Below, one piece after another: positions 18,558 to 26,563 of a stretch of DNA of 53,784 nt. Numbering within the stretch: position 1 is the stretch's first letter; every line of letters starts with the position of its first letter. Position numbers and translations under genes: made by a program. The DNA is from Fusicatenibacter sp. (lineage in GTDB: Bacteria; Bacillota; Clostridia; Lachnospirales; Lachnospiraceae), in the NCBI GenBank assembly GCA_017887445.1, contig JAGHIA010000032.1, positions 1 to 53,784 of the forward strand, read 5' to 3'. The notes under the pieces were generated by a model, which was not told the origin of the DNA, did not search any database, and was given only the letters and a program-made list of their open reading frames with translations.

Positions 18558-19991
18558 ATGGAATCTATCTGGAGTAAGACCTGTGATATAGAAAAGCGTC
18601 CCGTCCTGACGGAATACCTCGAAGCGGATGTGGCGGTCATAGGCGGGGGTATGGCGGGGATCCTTACCGCCTGGCAGCTGGAGCAGGCCGGGGTACATGC
18701 GGTGGTGCTGGAGGCGGCCCGTATTGGAGGCGGACAGACGGAAAACACCACCGCGAAAATCACGTCCCAGCACGGGTTGTTCTGTCATACGTTTCTTGAG
18801 AAAAAAGGGGAGGAGACGGCGCGGAACTATGTGCAGGCCAATCAGGCTGCCGTGGAGGAGTACAAAAGGATCGTCCGGGAGAAGGAGATCAGCTGTGAGC
18901 TGACCGGGTGTGACTCCTATGTGTATTCTGAAGATCCGGAAACGCTGCGAAAAGAGACGGAAGCGGCCGGGAAGCTTGGCGTCGGCGCGTCGTTGGAGAC
19001 GCGGACGGAACTCCCCTTTTCCTGTGCCGGAGCCGTGCGTTTTCCGGGACAGGCGCAGTTTCATCCGCTGAAGTTTCTTGGAGCGCTGGCAGAGGAGCTG
19101 ACGGTGTATGAACAGTCGAAGGTAACGCAGGTGGAAGAACATCTGGTCCGGACCGCGAAGGGAAGTGTGAAGGCAAACGCCATCGTCTTTGCCGCGCATT
19201 TTCCCTTTGTGGATGTTCCGGGCCTTTATTTTACGCGTATGCACCAGGAACGTTCCTATGTGCTCGCCCTGGAACACGCGGCAGAGATCCGGGGGATGTA
19301 TATCGGCGGCGGGCAGGACGCTCTTTCCTTCCGCTCTTATGGGCCTTATCTTCTGCTGGGAGGCCAGGGACACAGGACCGGGGAAAACCGGGAGGGCGGA
19401 TGTTACAGGAAATTGGAGCAGGCGGCCAGGGAATTTTATCCCGAAAGCAGGGTGGCGGCCCGCTGGTCGGCGCAGGACTGCATGACGGCGGACGGTGTGC
19501 CGTTGATCGGACCGTACGCGGCCAGCCGGCCGGACTGGTATGTGGCCACAGGATTTCAGAAGTGGGGGATGAGCTCGGCGATGACGGCGGCTATGCTTTT
19601 GCGGGATAAAATCTGCGGCAGGGAGAATCCCTGGCAGCAAGTGTTTGATCCGTCCAGATTTTCCATGGAGGAAGTGCATCAGATCGCCAGAGACAGCGCG
19701 GAGGCGGTGAAGGGTCTGACCAGACGGTTCTTTCATATACCGGATAAAACGGCTGCGGCCATTGCCCGCGGCCGCGGCGCGGTGGTGGATACGCCGGAAG
19801 GAAAGGCGGGCGTATACAAAGATGAGGAAGGGACTTTGTTTCAGGTGGATATTGTCTGTCCTCATCTTGGCTGTCAGCTGGCGTGGAACCAGGAGGAACG
19901 GTCCTGGGACTGCCCCTGTCACGGTTCCCGGTTCGATTACCGGGGCGTGCTGCTGGATGGGCCGGCACAGGAGGGCATCGGAGATGAGTGA
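18558..19991 (+). CDS. FAD-dependent oxidoreductase with C-terminal Rieske [2Fe-2S] domain
   Basis: 477 residues. The N-terminus is a DAO-type FAD fold (VIGGGMAGI near residue 24-32; TTAKITSQHG substrate/FAD region). The C-terminal Rieske domain has ligands CPHLGC and CPCHGSRF near residues 433-460. The family is predicted to pass electrons between flavin and Fe-S centre; the substrate is unknown. The ATG at 18558 follows GGGAGG by 7 nt. The protein ends a little early in the Rieske domain (GPAQEGIGDE) with the next gene overlapping the stop. Such genes commonly lie next to tocopherol-cyclase-like genes, as here. Confidence 0.92.
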   Translation: MESIWSKTCDIEKRPVLTEYLEADVAVIGGGMAGILTAWQLEQAGVHAVVLEAARIGGGQTENTTAKITSQHGLFCHTFLEKKGEETARNYVQANQAAVEEYKRIVREKEISCELTGCDSYVYSEDPETLRKETEAAGKLGVGASLETRTELPFSCAGAVRFPGQAQFHPLKFLGALAEELTVYEQSKVTQVEEHLVRTAKGSVKANAIVFAAHFPFVDVPGLYFTRMHQERSYVLALEHAAEIRGMYIGGGQDALSFRSYGPYLLLGGQGHRTGENREGGCYRKLEQAAREFYPESRVAARWSAQDCMTADGVPLIGPYAASRPDWYVATGFQKWGMSSAMTAAMLLRDKICGRENPWQQVFDPSRFSMEEVHQIARDSAEAVKGLTRRFFHIPDKTAAAIARGRGAVVDTPEGKAGVYKDEEGTLFQVDIVCPHLGCQLAWNQEERSWDCPCHGSRFDYRGVLLDGPAQEGIGDE

Positions 19992-20337
19992 GTATTTTTA
20001 CGGATGGTATTTCCGGTGTCAAAGTGCGGGGGAGAGTCTTGCGGTGATTCCGGCGGTGCATGTGTCGAACGGACGGTCGTCCTGCTCGGTGCAGGTGCTC
20101 ACACAGAGCGGGAGCTTTTACAGGGAATTTCCCATTGCCCAGTTCCGCGTCAACCGGGAGAAGATGGTGATGCAGATTGGAGAAAACCTGTTTTCCCGGA
20201 AGGGAATCCGGCTGCGGCTGGAGGCGGAACGAAAGGTACGTTTCTTTCCGGATGGAGAGTGCGCGGGAGAGAAGAAGGAAGGCCAGGGGAGCAGATCTGT
20301 CTCGGACAAAATAGCCCTTTCCTTCTGGTGTTTATAA
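19984..20337 (+). pseudogene. Truncated tocopherol-cyclase-like gene
   Basis: 117 residues beginning EYFYGWYFRCQ, the conserved start of tocopherol cyclase-like proteins, with matching text to about residue 80 (REFPIAQFRVN). Complete members are around 300 residues. The rest is absent, and the last ~35 residues look non-homologous. The ATG overlaps the stop of the oxidoreductase, so translation is coupled. I call it a truncated gene or pseudogene. Confidence 0.7.
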
Positions 20338-20369
20338 ATTATCTAAGAAATTTCACAGGAATATTTATC

Positions 20370-20410
20370 CCCTCCCGGTATTATCAATGAATAGGAAAAG
20401 TACGGGAGGG
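20370..20410 (+). promoter_or_regulatory. Hairpin sequestering the ATPase ribosome site
   Basis: CCCTCCCGGTA (20370-20380) can pair with TACGGGAGGG (20401-20410), which contains the whole Shine-Dalgarno of the next gene. Formation would block initiation. Confidence 0.45.
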
Positions 20411-20412
20411 AT

Positions 20413-22929
20413 ATGACGATGAAAGAATCTCTGACAGGCCTGACGACCCGGCAGGTGGAAAAGCTTCGGGCGCAGGGCGAAGGCGGAAGCGGTCCGGCAA
20501 AGATCACGAAAAGCAAGGGGTGTATTGTAAAGGAAAATGTCTGTACGCTGTTTAATGTATTGAATTTTGTTATTGCGGCGCTCCTGTTTGCGGTGGGCGC
20601 GTATTCCAATATGCTGTTTCTGGCGATCATCCTGCTGAATCTGGTCATAGGCATTGCGCAGGAGTTTCAGGCGAAAAAGCTGGTGGATGAGCTGTCGATT
20701 CTGAACCGCCCCACGGTCCGGGTCCGCAGGGACGGAAAGGATGTCTCCCTGCAGCTGGAGGAGGTGGTCCGCGGGGATCTGCTGGTGCTGGAGAGCGGAA
20801 GACAGGTGTGCAGCGACGCGGTCATCGTGGAGGGCTCGCTGGAGGTCAATGAATCGCTGCTCACCGGTGAGAGCGACGCGATGGTGCGGGAGCGGGGAAG
20901 CAGACTGTATTCGGGAAGCTTTGTCGTCTCCGGAAAAGCCTGGGCGAAGGTGACCCATGTGGGCGGTGAGAATTATGCGGCGCGGCTGGTCCAGGAGGTG
21001 AAAAAAGAGAAAAAGGTGCAGTCGGAGCTGCTGGACTCCATGCGGCGGGTGACAAATTTCACCAGCTTTCTCATTGTCCCTCTGGGCGTCCTTCTGTTTC
21101 TGGAGGCATTTTTTCTGCGGCGCTCCTCTGTGGAGACGGCGGTGGTGTCCTCGGCCGCGGCGCTTCTCGGGATGCTGCCCAAAGGCCTTGTGCTGCTGAT
21201 CTCCGTTTCCCTGGCGGCAGGTGTGATCCGTCTGGCAAAGAGGAAGATTCTGGTGCAGAATATCTATTCGCTGGAAACTTTGGCCCATGTGGATACTCTT
21301 TGTCTCGACAAGACGGGGACCATCACCAGCGGAACCTTGAAGGTATGTCAGGTGCTTCCGCTGTCAGAGGAAACTCAGGGAAAGGAGGCGCCGGGAGAAG
21401 CAGGGCGAGGCAAAGCGGAGCAGGGAAAAGCAGAGCGAGGCAAAGCAGAGCAGGGTAAGACACCACAGGAAAAAGTATTTCAGGGAGAAGCCTGGCGTCT
21501 GGTCTGCGCGTACATGGCGGCATGTCAGGACAACAATGCGACCTTTCAGGCTATGAAAGAGGCGTTTCCTCCTGGAGCATGTTTGAAAACGCATTCTGCG
21601 GAAAGCAATATTCAAACACACTCCAGGGAGGAATTTCGCCCGGTGCGAATGATCCCGTTTTCGTCAAAAAGAAAATGGGGCAGCGTAAGCTTTGAAGGGA
21701 GAGGAACGGTTTTTGTGGGCGCGCCGGAGAGGCTGGCAGGCGGATGGGAAAAAGAAGCGGCGCAAGATATGGCCCAGGCGGCGGACAAAAACGGCGCGGT
21801 CTTTCGTCAGATACCGCCTGAACTGGAGCGTGAGCTGGAAAAGGGACGGCGTGTCGTTATGGTGGGATTTTACGGTCAGCGGTGGGATGATGAACAGCGT
21901 CTGCCGAAAGGAATCGTTCCCTGGTACGGCGTGGTCCTGGAGGATGTGATCCGGCCTGGCACCAAGGATACGCTGGCGTTTTTCCGTAAGGAAGGTGTGG
22001 ATGTGAAAGTCATCTCCGGCGATCATATAAAGACAGTGTCTGCAATCGCAAAGCGGGCAGGCCTGGAGCGATGGAGGGACGCGGTGGATCTGTCCGCCCT
22101 TGGAGAGCATCCGGATTATGATGCAATATGTGAAAAATACGCAGTGTTTGCCAGGGTGACGCCCAGGCAGAAGCAGAAACTTGTACAGGCTCTGAAACGG
22201 CAGGGAAGGCAGGTGGCCATGACCGGCGACGGGGTGAACGACCTGCTGGCGCTGAGGGAGGCGGACTGTTCCATCGCTGTGGCGGACGGCAGTGACGCCA
22301 GCCGGCAGATCGCCCAGGTGGTGCTGCTGGATTCCGATTTCTCCAGCTTGCCGCAGGTGGTCATGGAGGGCAGAAAGGCCGTGCATCATGTGACGCGGAC
22401 GGCCCAGGTGTTTTTTATCAAAACCATTTATTCGCTTCTCGTGTCGGTGTTCTGTCTGATCGCCAATCAGCCGTTTCCGTTTCTGCCGATTCAGATCACT
22501 TTGATCGACGCCTGTATCGAAGCTTATCCGTCGTTCTTTACGATCCTGGAGGCGGATACCCGAAGGATCCGGGGCAAATTTCTGCCGACGGCGCTGGCTC
22601 ATGCGGCTCCTTTCGGCGCTGCCGTTACGGCGGTGATCGTGGTACTTTCTCTATGGTCGCCGCTGGCTTTGGGGGAGCGGCAGACAGTGATGTATCTGCT
22701 GTTGATTTTATTTTCCATGGCGGCGGTGATCAGAAGTTGTCTGCCGTTTAACGGACTGCGGACGTTTGTGTGCTTTTCCATGGTGGCGGGGACGTTTTTT
22801 GCGCTGCGGATCCTGCAGCCGCTGCTGGAACTGGCGGCGGTGACAGGGGAGATGAGTGTGTCTCTCGCCTTTGGAGGGGTGATCGGAGCGCTGGTGCTGA
22901 GCTTTTGGGGGTGGGGACGCGGGGTGTAG
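20413..22929 (+). CDS. P-type cation-transporting ATPase (HAD-IC type, CtpE/YfgQ-like)
   Basis: 838 residues. Membrane pump with actuator motif LLTGES, phosphorylation motif DKTGTIT (Asp299) and hinge GDGVNDLLALREAD. Late membrane segments include a PFLPIQ / TLIDACIEAYPS region typical of the CtpE-like group, implicated in calcium or other cation transport. ATG codons at 20413 and 20419 are both possible; GGGAGGG is better spaced for the second. Two oddities lie in the nucleotide-binding domain: a low-complexity GKAEQ/GKAER run (about 330-350) and an in-frame family C remnant (about 387-405). Neither breaks the reading frame. Ion specificity is not evident. Confidence 0.9.
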   Translation: MTMKESLTGLTTRQVEKLRAQGEGGSGPAKITKSKGCIVKENVCTLFNVLNFVIAALLFAVGAYSNMLFLAIILLNLVIGIAQEFQAKKLVDELSILNRPTVRVRRDGKDVSLQLEEVVRGDLLVLESGRQVCSDAVIVEGSLEVNESLLTGESDAMVRERGSRLYSGSFVVSGKAWAKVTHVGGENYAARLVQEVKKEKKVQSELLDSMRRVTNFTSFLIVPLGVLLFLEAFFLRRSSVETAVVSSAAALLGMLPKGLVLLISVSLAAGVIRLAKRKILVQNIYSLETLAHVDTLCLDKTGTITSGTLKVCQVLPLSEETQGKEAPGEAGRGKAEQGKAERGKAEQGKTPQEKVFQGEAWRLVCAYMAACQDNNATFQAMKEAFPPGACLKTHSAESNIQTHSREEFRPVRMIPFSSKRKWGSVSFEGRGTVFVGAPERLAGGWEKEAAQDMAQAADKNGAVFRQIPPELERELEKGRRVVMVGFYGQRWDDEQRLPKGIVPWYGVVLEDVIRPGTKDTLAFFRKEGVDVKVISGDHIKTVSAIAKRAGLERWRDAVDLSALGEHPDYDAICEKYAVFARVTPRQKQKLVQALKRQGRQVAMTGDGVNDLLALREADCSIAVADGSDASRQIAQVVLLDSDFSSLPQVVMEGRKAVHHVTRTAQVFFIKTIYSLLVSVFCLIANQPFPFLPIQITLIDACIEAYPSFFTILEADTRRIRGKFLPTALAHAAPFGAAVTAVIVVLSLWSPLALGERQTVMYLLLILFSMAAVIRSCLPFNGLRTFVCFSMVAGTFFALRILQPLLELAAVTGEMSVSLAFGGVIGALVLSFWGWGRGV
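21403..21460 (+). repeat. In-frame 30-nt tandem repeat inside the ATPase gene
   Basis: Two copies of a GGCAAAGC(G/A)GAGCAGGG-type unit encode alternating GKAEQ and GKAER, giving a charged linker in the nucleotide-binding domain. Confidence 0.6.
21572..21626 (+). mobile_element. Family C remnant inside a coding sequence
   Basis: 55 bp, CTGGAGCATGTTTGAAAAC...TTCAAACACACTCCAG. Both C ends are present and the centre is lost. It is translated in frame as ACLKTHSAESNIQTHS in the ATPase nucleotide-binding domain. Confidence 0.7.
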
Positions 22930-22940
22930 GCGGACGAAAC

Positions 22941-23194
22941 CGGCCCCCGCCAGGGGATGTGCGGCTGCGGCGGGCGGCTGTGGGGGCGGGGAGGATCTAA
23001 ACGGCCAAAAGGTGTTCTGACCGGGGACCGGCGCAATTCGACAGGAATGCCTGATGCATTCACGTCTCAGTGCGCCTCAGTCTTCGGACGGGTGGTCCGA
23101 AGACTGCCCCGGTCAGAACGCCTTTTGTCCGTTAAGATCCTCCAGCCGCCCCCACAGATGCCCGCCGCAGCCGCACATCCCCTGGCGGGGGCCG
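22941..23194 (+). other. Family E giant Y-shaped palindrome, copy 1
   Basis: 254 bp beginning 12 bp after the ATPase stop. The outer 35 bp of each arm (22941-22975 and 23160-23194) are perfectly complementary. The inner arms pair with few bulges down to TTCTGACCGGGG / CCCCGGTCAGAA. The apex holds two hairpins: H1 23030-23076 (GGCGCA/TGCGCC, GAATGC/GCATTC) and H2 23078-23106 (CAGTCTTCGGAC / GTCCGAAGACTG). It lies between convergent genes. Could act as a bidirectional terminator, structured RNA or DNA cruciform. Confidence 0.8.
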
Positions 23195-23240
23195 ATTTCT
23201 GGTTTACCCAGGCGCGTGGGGTGGCGGCGGGAGGTGTATG

Positions 23241-23272
23241 CCGTAACGATTCAGCTGGCCGAATCGTTACGG
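23241..23272. repeat. GTAAC palindrome (A'/B end)
   Basis: CCGTAACGATTCAGC TG GCCGAATCGTTACGG, a near-perfect 32-bp palindrome. The preceding ATGCC matches the right end of family B, so this is probably a B remnant. Confidence 0.55.
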
Positions 23273-23370
23273 ATTGTGAAACAGTCCATGTGATTGAACA
23301 CTCAAAGGAATGAGATTTCGGACAGTTTGATGGGTGTGGCGGCTCCGGTCAGGAGGTGGTGTAAGGGTGG

Positions 23371-23829
23371 TCATAGGGAAGGGTTATCTGCCATGACCAG
23401 GCAGTCTTTGCCGGAGAAGGCTATGCCGTAGGGGAGGTCCGGGCGGCCGTTTCCGTACTCAAAATTGGATTCTACGATGTATCCGCCTCCTGCAAAAAGT
23501 CCGGCGAGAAATGCGTGATAGTAGCTTTCGCTGTAGTCGTAATAACGGATGGATTCAAAAAGCAGGTCCGAGATAAAAGTGGATGCCGTTTCTGTTTTGC
23601 CGTCCCACATTGTCTGAAAGAATCCGGAACGGTCCAGAGTCTGGAGCGATTGTTTCAGCCGTTCCACAATTGACCTCTGGAAGAGGGAGCGGATCTCTTC
23701 GTTGGGAATCCGCAGGAGTACGGTCCCATCGGGGGATATCTGGCCGGCAGACTGGCTGGCTGTGAGATATCCGGTCGCGTACAGAAGGCTCCATAGGTTT
23801 TCTTCGGTGGCTTCTATGTTTTCAAACAC
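23371..23829 (-). pseudogene. C-terminal remnant of an AAA-ATPase/PD-(D/E)XK (DUF1703-type) protein
   Basis: 152 residues corresponding to the C-terminal part of AAA-like/PD-(D/E)XK nuclease proteins: LWSLLYATGYLT, then RIPNEEIRSLF, YHAFLAGLFAGGGY and ESNFEYGNGRPD. The whole N-terminal ATPase domain is missing, and the nuclease Glu-X-Lys strand is not recognisable at the end. The present GTG start (codons reading VFENIEA) falls inside a family C repeat end (TTTTCAAACACACTCTA, 23819-23835). The truncation point is therefore a repeat boundary. Confidence 0.7.
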
Positions 23830-24013
23830 ACTCTAGAAAATTTTTCGTAGAAAAGAGGAGGGGTTTGTACTATGAGTAAACAAGACTAAAAAAATATGCA
23901 GGATTTGTATAGATATTTTTGCTATGTGGAATGTGGGGTGTTGGTATGTCTCTGAAGAAGCGGATGTTCTGGTCGTACAAATGAGGTAAGTAATAGGAAA
24001 ATTTATATATAAG

Positions 24014-24022
24014 TGCTATAAT
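24014..24022 (+). promoter_or_regulatory. Extended -10 promoter of the P-loop kinase gene
   Basis: TGCTATAAT (TATAAT at 24017-24022) in AT-rich DNA, 38 bp before the start codon. Confidence 0.55.
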
Positions 24023-24060
24023 ATAAGCATTCAAAGAGTCAAATTCGGTGGAGTAAGAGA

Positions 24061-24558
24061 ATGAAAAAATTGATTATACTTAGAGGGAATTCAGGCAGTG
24101 GAAAAACTACTACTGCAAAAGAATTGCAAAAGAGATTTGGCAGAAATACAATGCTTATCTCACAAGATATGATCAGAAGAGAAATGTTGAACGTTAAAGA
24201 TGGGGAAAACACATTAGCCTTACCACTCATGAAAGAGCTTCTGTCATATGGAAATAAACATAGTGAAGTAGTTATTTTAGAAGGAATTATGTATGCAGAC
24301 TGGTATAGATCATTATTTCAATTGGCAGTTCAATTATATAATACAGAAGTATATGCTTACTATTTTGATTTGCCATTTGAGGAAACCTTGAAGCGGCATC
24401 AAACAAAGCCGAACTGTGGTGATTTTGGTGAGGAAGAAATGCGTAGGTGGTGGAGAGAAAAGGACTTTTCGAATATATTAAATGAAGTTCGTATTACATC
24501 GGATAAAGATAAAGAAAGCATTGTGAACGAGATTTATGATTTTGTTATCAACGCATAA
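24061..24558 (+). CDS. P-loop kinase of the AAA_33/zeta-toxin-like group
   Basis: 165 residues. Walker A is GNSGSGKTT (residues 9-17), a DMIRREML lid-type region follows, then VVILEGIMYADWY and the C-terminal YYFDLPFEETLKRH typical of small-molecule kinases. No antitoxin gene is adjacent, so a toxin role is not supported. A nucleoside or sugar kinase is as likely. The gene and its promoter are clearly richer in A+T than the neighbours and use AGA and ATA codons freely, which suggests recent acquisition. Confidence 0.8.
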   Translation: MKKLIILRGNSGSGKTTTAKELQKRFGRNTMLISQDMIRREMLNVKDGENTLALPLMKELLSYGNKHSEVVILEGIMYADWYRSLFQLAVQLYNTEVYAYYFDLPFEETLKRHQTKPNCGDFGEEEMRRWWREKDFSNILNEVRITSDKDKESIVNEIYDFVINA

Positions 24559-24627
24559 ATTCGCATTTGATATTGGTTTGGAATCCTCCCAACAAAGAAA
24601 AATCCAAAGAAGAAAGAAGGAATAGCA

Positions 24628-25494
24628 ATGTGGCTTTTATATGCGGCAGGCTCCGCGCTTTTCGCGGGCCTCACTTCAATCCTTGCGAAATGCGGAATCC
24701 AAAAGACGGATTCCACGGTGGCGACGGCGGTGCGGACGGTGGTGGTCCTGGTGTTTTCCTGGGTGATTGTGGGAATCGTCGGCTCGGCGGGGCAGGTTTC
24801 GTCCCTTGACGGAAAGACGCTGGCGTTTCTGATTCTCTCCGGCGCGGCCACGGGGGCGTCCTGGCTTTGTTATTTCCGGGCGCTGCAGCTGGGAGACATC
24901 AATAAGGTTGTCCCCATTGACAAGTCCAGCACAGTGCTGACGATCCTGCTGGCTTTGATCTTTCTCCAGGAGGGGATCAGCCTGCCGAAGGCCGCCGCGG
25001 TGCTGGTCATCGCCATTGGAATCCTTCTGATGATTGAGAAAAAGGATGTGAAGGAGACGAAAACCTCCGGGCGGGGCGGATGGATGCTGTACGCAGTGGG
25101 GTCCGCCTTTTTCGCCAGCCTGACGGCGATTCTGGGAAAGATAGGTATTTCCGGCGTGGAATCCAATCTGGGAACGGCGATCCGTACCTGTGTGGTGCTG
25201 GTTATGGCCTGGGTAATGGTGTTTGTGTCGGGAAAGCAGCGGGAGGTGCGCAGCATCGACCGGAAGGAGCTGGCGTTTATCTGTCTTTCCGGAATCGCCA
25301 CGGGGGCGTCCTGGCTTTGCTATTACCGGGCGCTGCAGGAGGGGCCGGCCAGCGTGGTGGCCCCGGTGGACAAGCTGAGTGTGCTGGTCACGGTGGCGTT
25401 TTCTTATGTGGTGTTTGGCGAACGGCTGAGCAGAAAAGCCCTGGCGGGACTGGCGCTTCTGACTGTGGGAACCGTGGCTATGGCGCTGCTGTAG
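24628..25494 (+). CDS. EamA/DMT-superfamily transporter
   Basis: 288 residues, about ten membrane helices, built from two homologous EamA halves. The internal duplication is very clear: SGAATGASWLCYFRALQ near residue 71 recurs as SGIATGASWLCYYRALQ near 222, and even the DNA is almost the same at both places. The family exports or imports metabolites such as amino acids or nucleotide sugars; the substrate is unknown. GC-rich, in contrast to the kinase gene 69 bp upstream, so they need not be functionally linked. Confidence 0.92.
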   Translation: MWLLYAAGSALFAGLTSILAKCGIQKTDSTVATAVRTVVVLVFSWVIVGIVGSAGQVSSLDGKTLAFLILSGAATGASWLCYFRALQLGDINKVVPIDKSSTVLTILLALIFLQEGISLPKAAAVLVIAIGILLMIEKKDVKETKTSGRGGWMLYAVGSAFFASLTAILGKIGISGVESNLGTAIRTCVVLVMAWVMVFVSGKQREVRSIDRKELAFICLSGIATGASWLCYYRALQEGPASVVAPVDKLSVLVTVAFSYVVFGERLSRKALAGLALLTVGTVAMALL

Positions 25495-25499
25495 GCGGC

Positions 25500-25607
25500 A
25501 GCCGCGCAGACCATATGAAAATGCAGCGTATGCGGGCATCCGGCCCATTGCGCGGCGATTTTCAATGAACGGATGCCGTAACTATTAAGAGGACGGAATA
25601 GTTACGG
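25500..25607 (+). mobile_element. Family B element, left end lost
   Basis: Contains CGCAGACCATATGAAAA, the GGGCATCCGG...CGGATGCC stem and the terminal palindrome CCGTAACTATT / AATAGTTACGG (25576-25607). It begins just after the EamA stop codon. Confidence 0.65.
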
Positions 25608-25701
25608 ACTGCTTGATGGAATCTTTCTGAGCCTTGCAGTGAGTAAAAAGGAAACGGGAAAAGTAAGATGCCGTTTTGATGCCGGAAAGATGTAAAATAG
25701 T

Positions 25702-25845
25702 GTAACGGTTCCGCTTTGCTGAACGATTACACGCTTTGCGATGCACAGAGACTGCATTTCATGCAGTTTCGCGCTGCAGGCCTCGGGATTTTCCCGCATC
25801 CTGCGTGAAAGTACCTTGCGGAATACTGGCAGGCGGAACTGTTAC
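25702..25845 (-). mobile_element. Family A element, minus orientation
   Basis: 144 bp with diverged ends (GTAACGGTTCCG...CGGAACTGTTAC). The paired change keeps the ends complementary. No target duplication seen. It lies 58 bp before the response regulator start. Confidence 0.7.
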
Positions 25846-25903
25846 TATGACATATTATTGCTGCGGCGGTAAAACGCGGCAATAAGAGAAAGGGGAGTTT
25901 GGA

Positions 25904-26563
25904 GTGATAAGGATACTGATCGTGGAAGACGAGGCGCCGATCTCCAGTCTGATGAATCTGAGCCTGCGCAAGGCGGGATATTCCTGCGACTGCGCCTACG
26001 ACGGGGAGGAAGCGGCGGAAAAGATCGGACAGGGCGGGTACGACCTGATCCTTCTGGATGTGATGCTGCCCAAGATCGACGGCTTTGAGCTGATGGATTA
26101 CATCCGTCCTCTGGAGATACCGGTTATTTTCATCACTGCGAAAAACTCCGTCAGCGACAGGGTGCGCGGCCTGCGTATGGGCGCGGAGGATTATATCGTA
26201 AAACCCTTCGAGGTCATCGAACTGCTGGCACGGGTGGACGTGGTGCTGCGCCGGTACAAAAAGACGGAGGAAGTCATGGAGGTGTGCGGCCTTCGCATCG
26301 ACCCGCGCTCCATGCGGGTGCAGAGAGACGGGGAGGACATTTCGCTGACCAGGAAGGAATACGAGCTTCTGCTGTTGTTTGTGCGCAACCCCAACACAGC
26401 GCTCTACCGGGAGACGATCTACGAGCGGGTGTGGGGCGGCGAGTTTGAGTATGGGAGCAAAACCGTGGACCTGCATGTGCAGAGACTGCGGAAAAAGACC
26501 GGCTGGACCCATGAACTGCAGGCGGTCAACAAGGTCGGCTACCGTCTGGAGGTTCATGAATGA
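25904..26563 (+). CDS. OmpR/PhoB-family response regulator
   Basis: 219 residues: receiver domain with E8-D9, phosphoacceptor D52 (LILLDVMLP) and Lys in FITAKN, then a winged-helix DNA-binding domain (about 125-219; LTRKEYELLLLF, VDLHVQRLRKK). The start is GTG with AGGGGAG upstream. It is coupled by ATGA overlap to the histidine kinase and then to a membrane protein of unknown role, with a VanY carboxypeptidase downstream. This suggests a cell-envelope stress circuit. Confidence 0.95.
   Translation: MIRILIVEDEAPISSLMNLSLRKAGYSCDCAYDGEEAAEKIGQGGYDLILLDVMLPKIDGFELMDYIRPLEIPVIFITAKNSVSDRVRGLRMGAEDYIVKPFEVIELLARVDVVLRRYKKTEEVMEVCGLRIDPRSMRVQRDGEDISLTRKEYELLLLFVRNPNTALYRETIYERVWGGEFEYGSKTVDLHVQRLRKKTGWTHELQAVNKVGYRLEVHE

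Noticed and set aside
22941-23194. Simple rho-independent terminator
   Set aside because: Arms of over 100 bp, a two-hairpin apex with covariation and the lack of a T-tract go beyond an ordinary terminator, although a terminator role is still possible.
24061-24558. Zeta toxin of a toxin-antitoxin pair
   Set aside because: The fold is shared by many small kinases and no epsilon-type antitoxin gene lies next to it.
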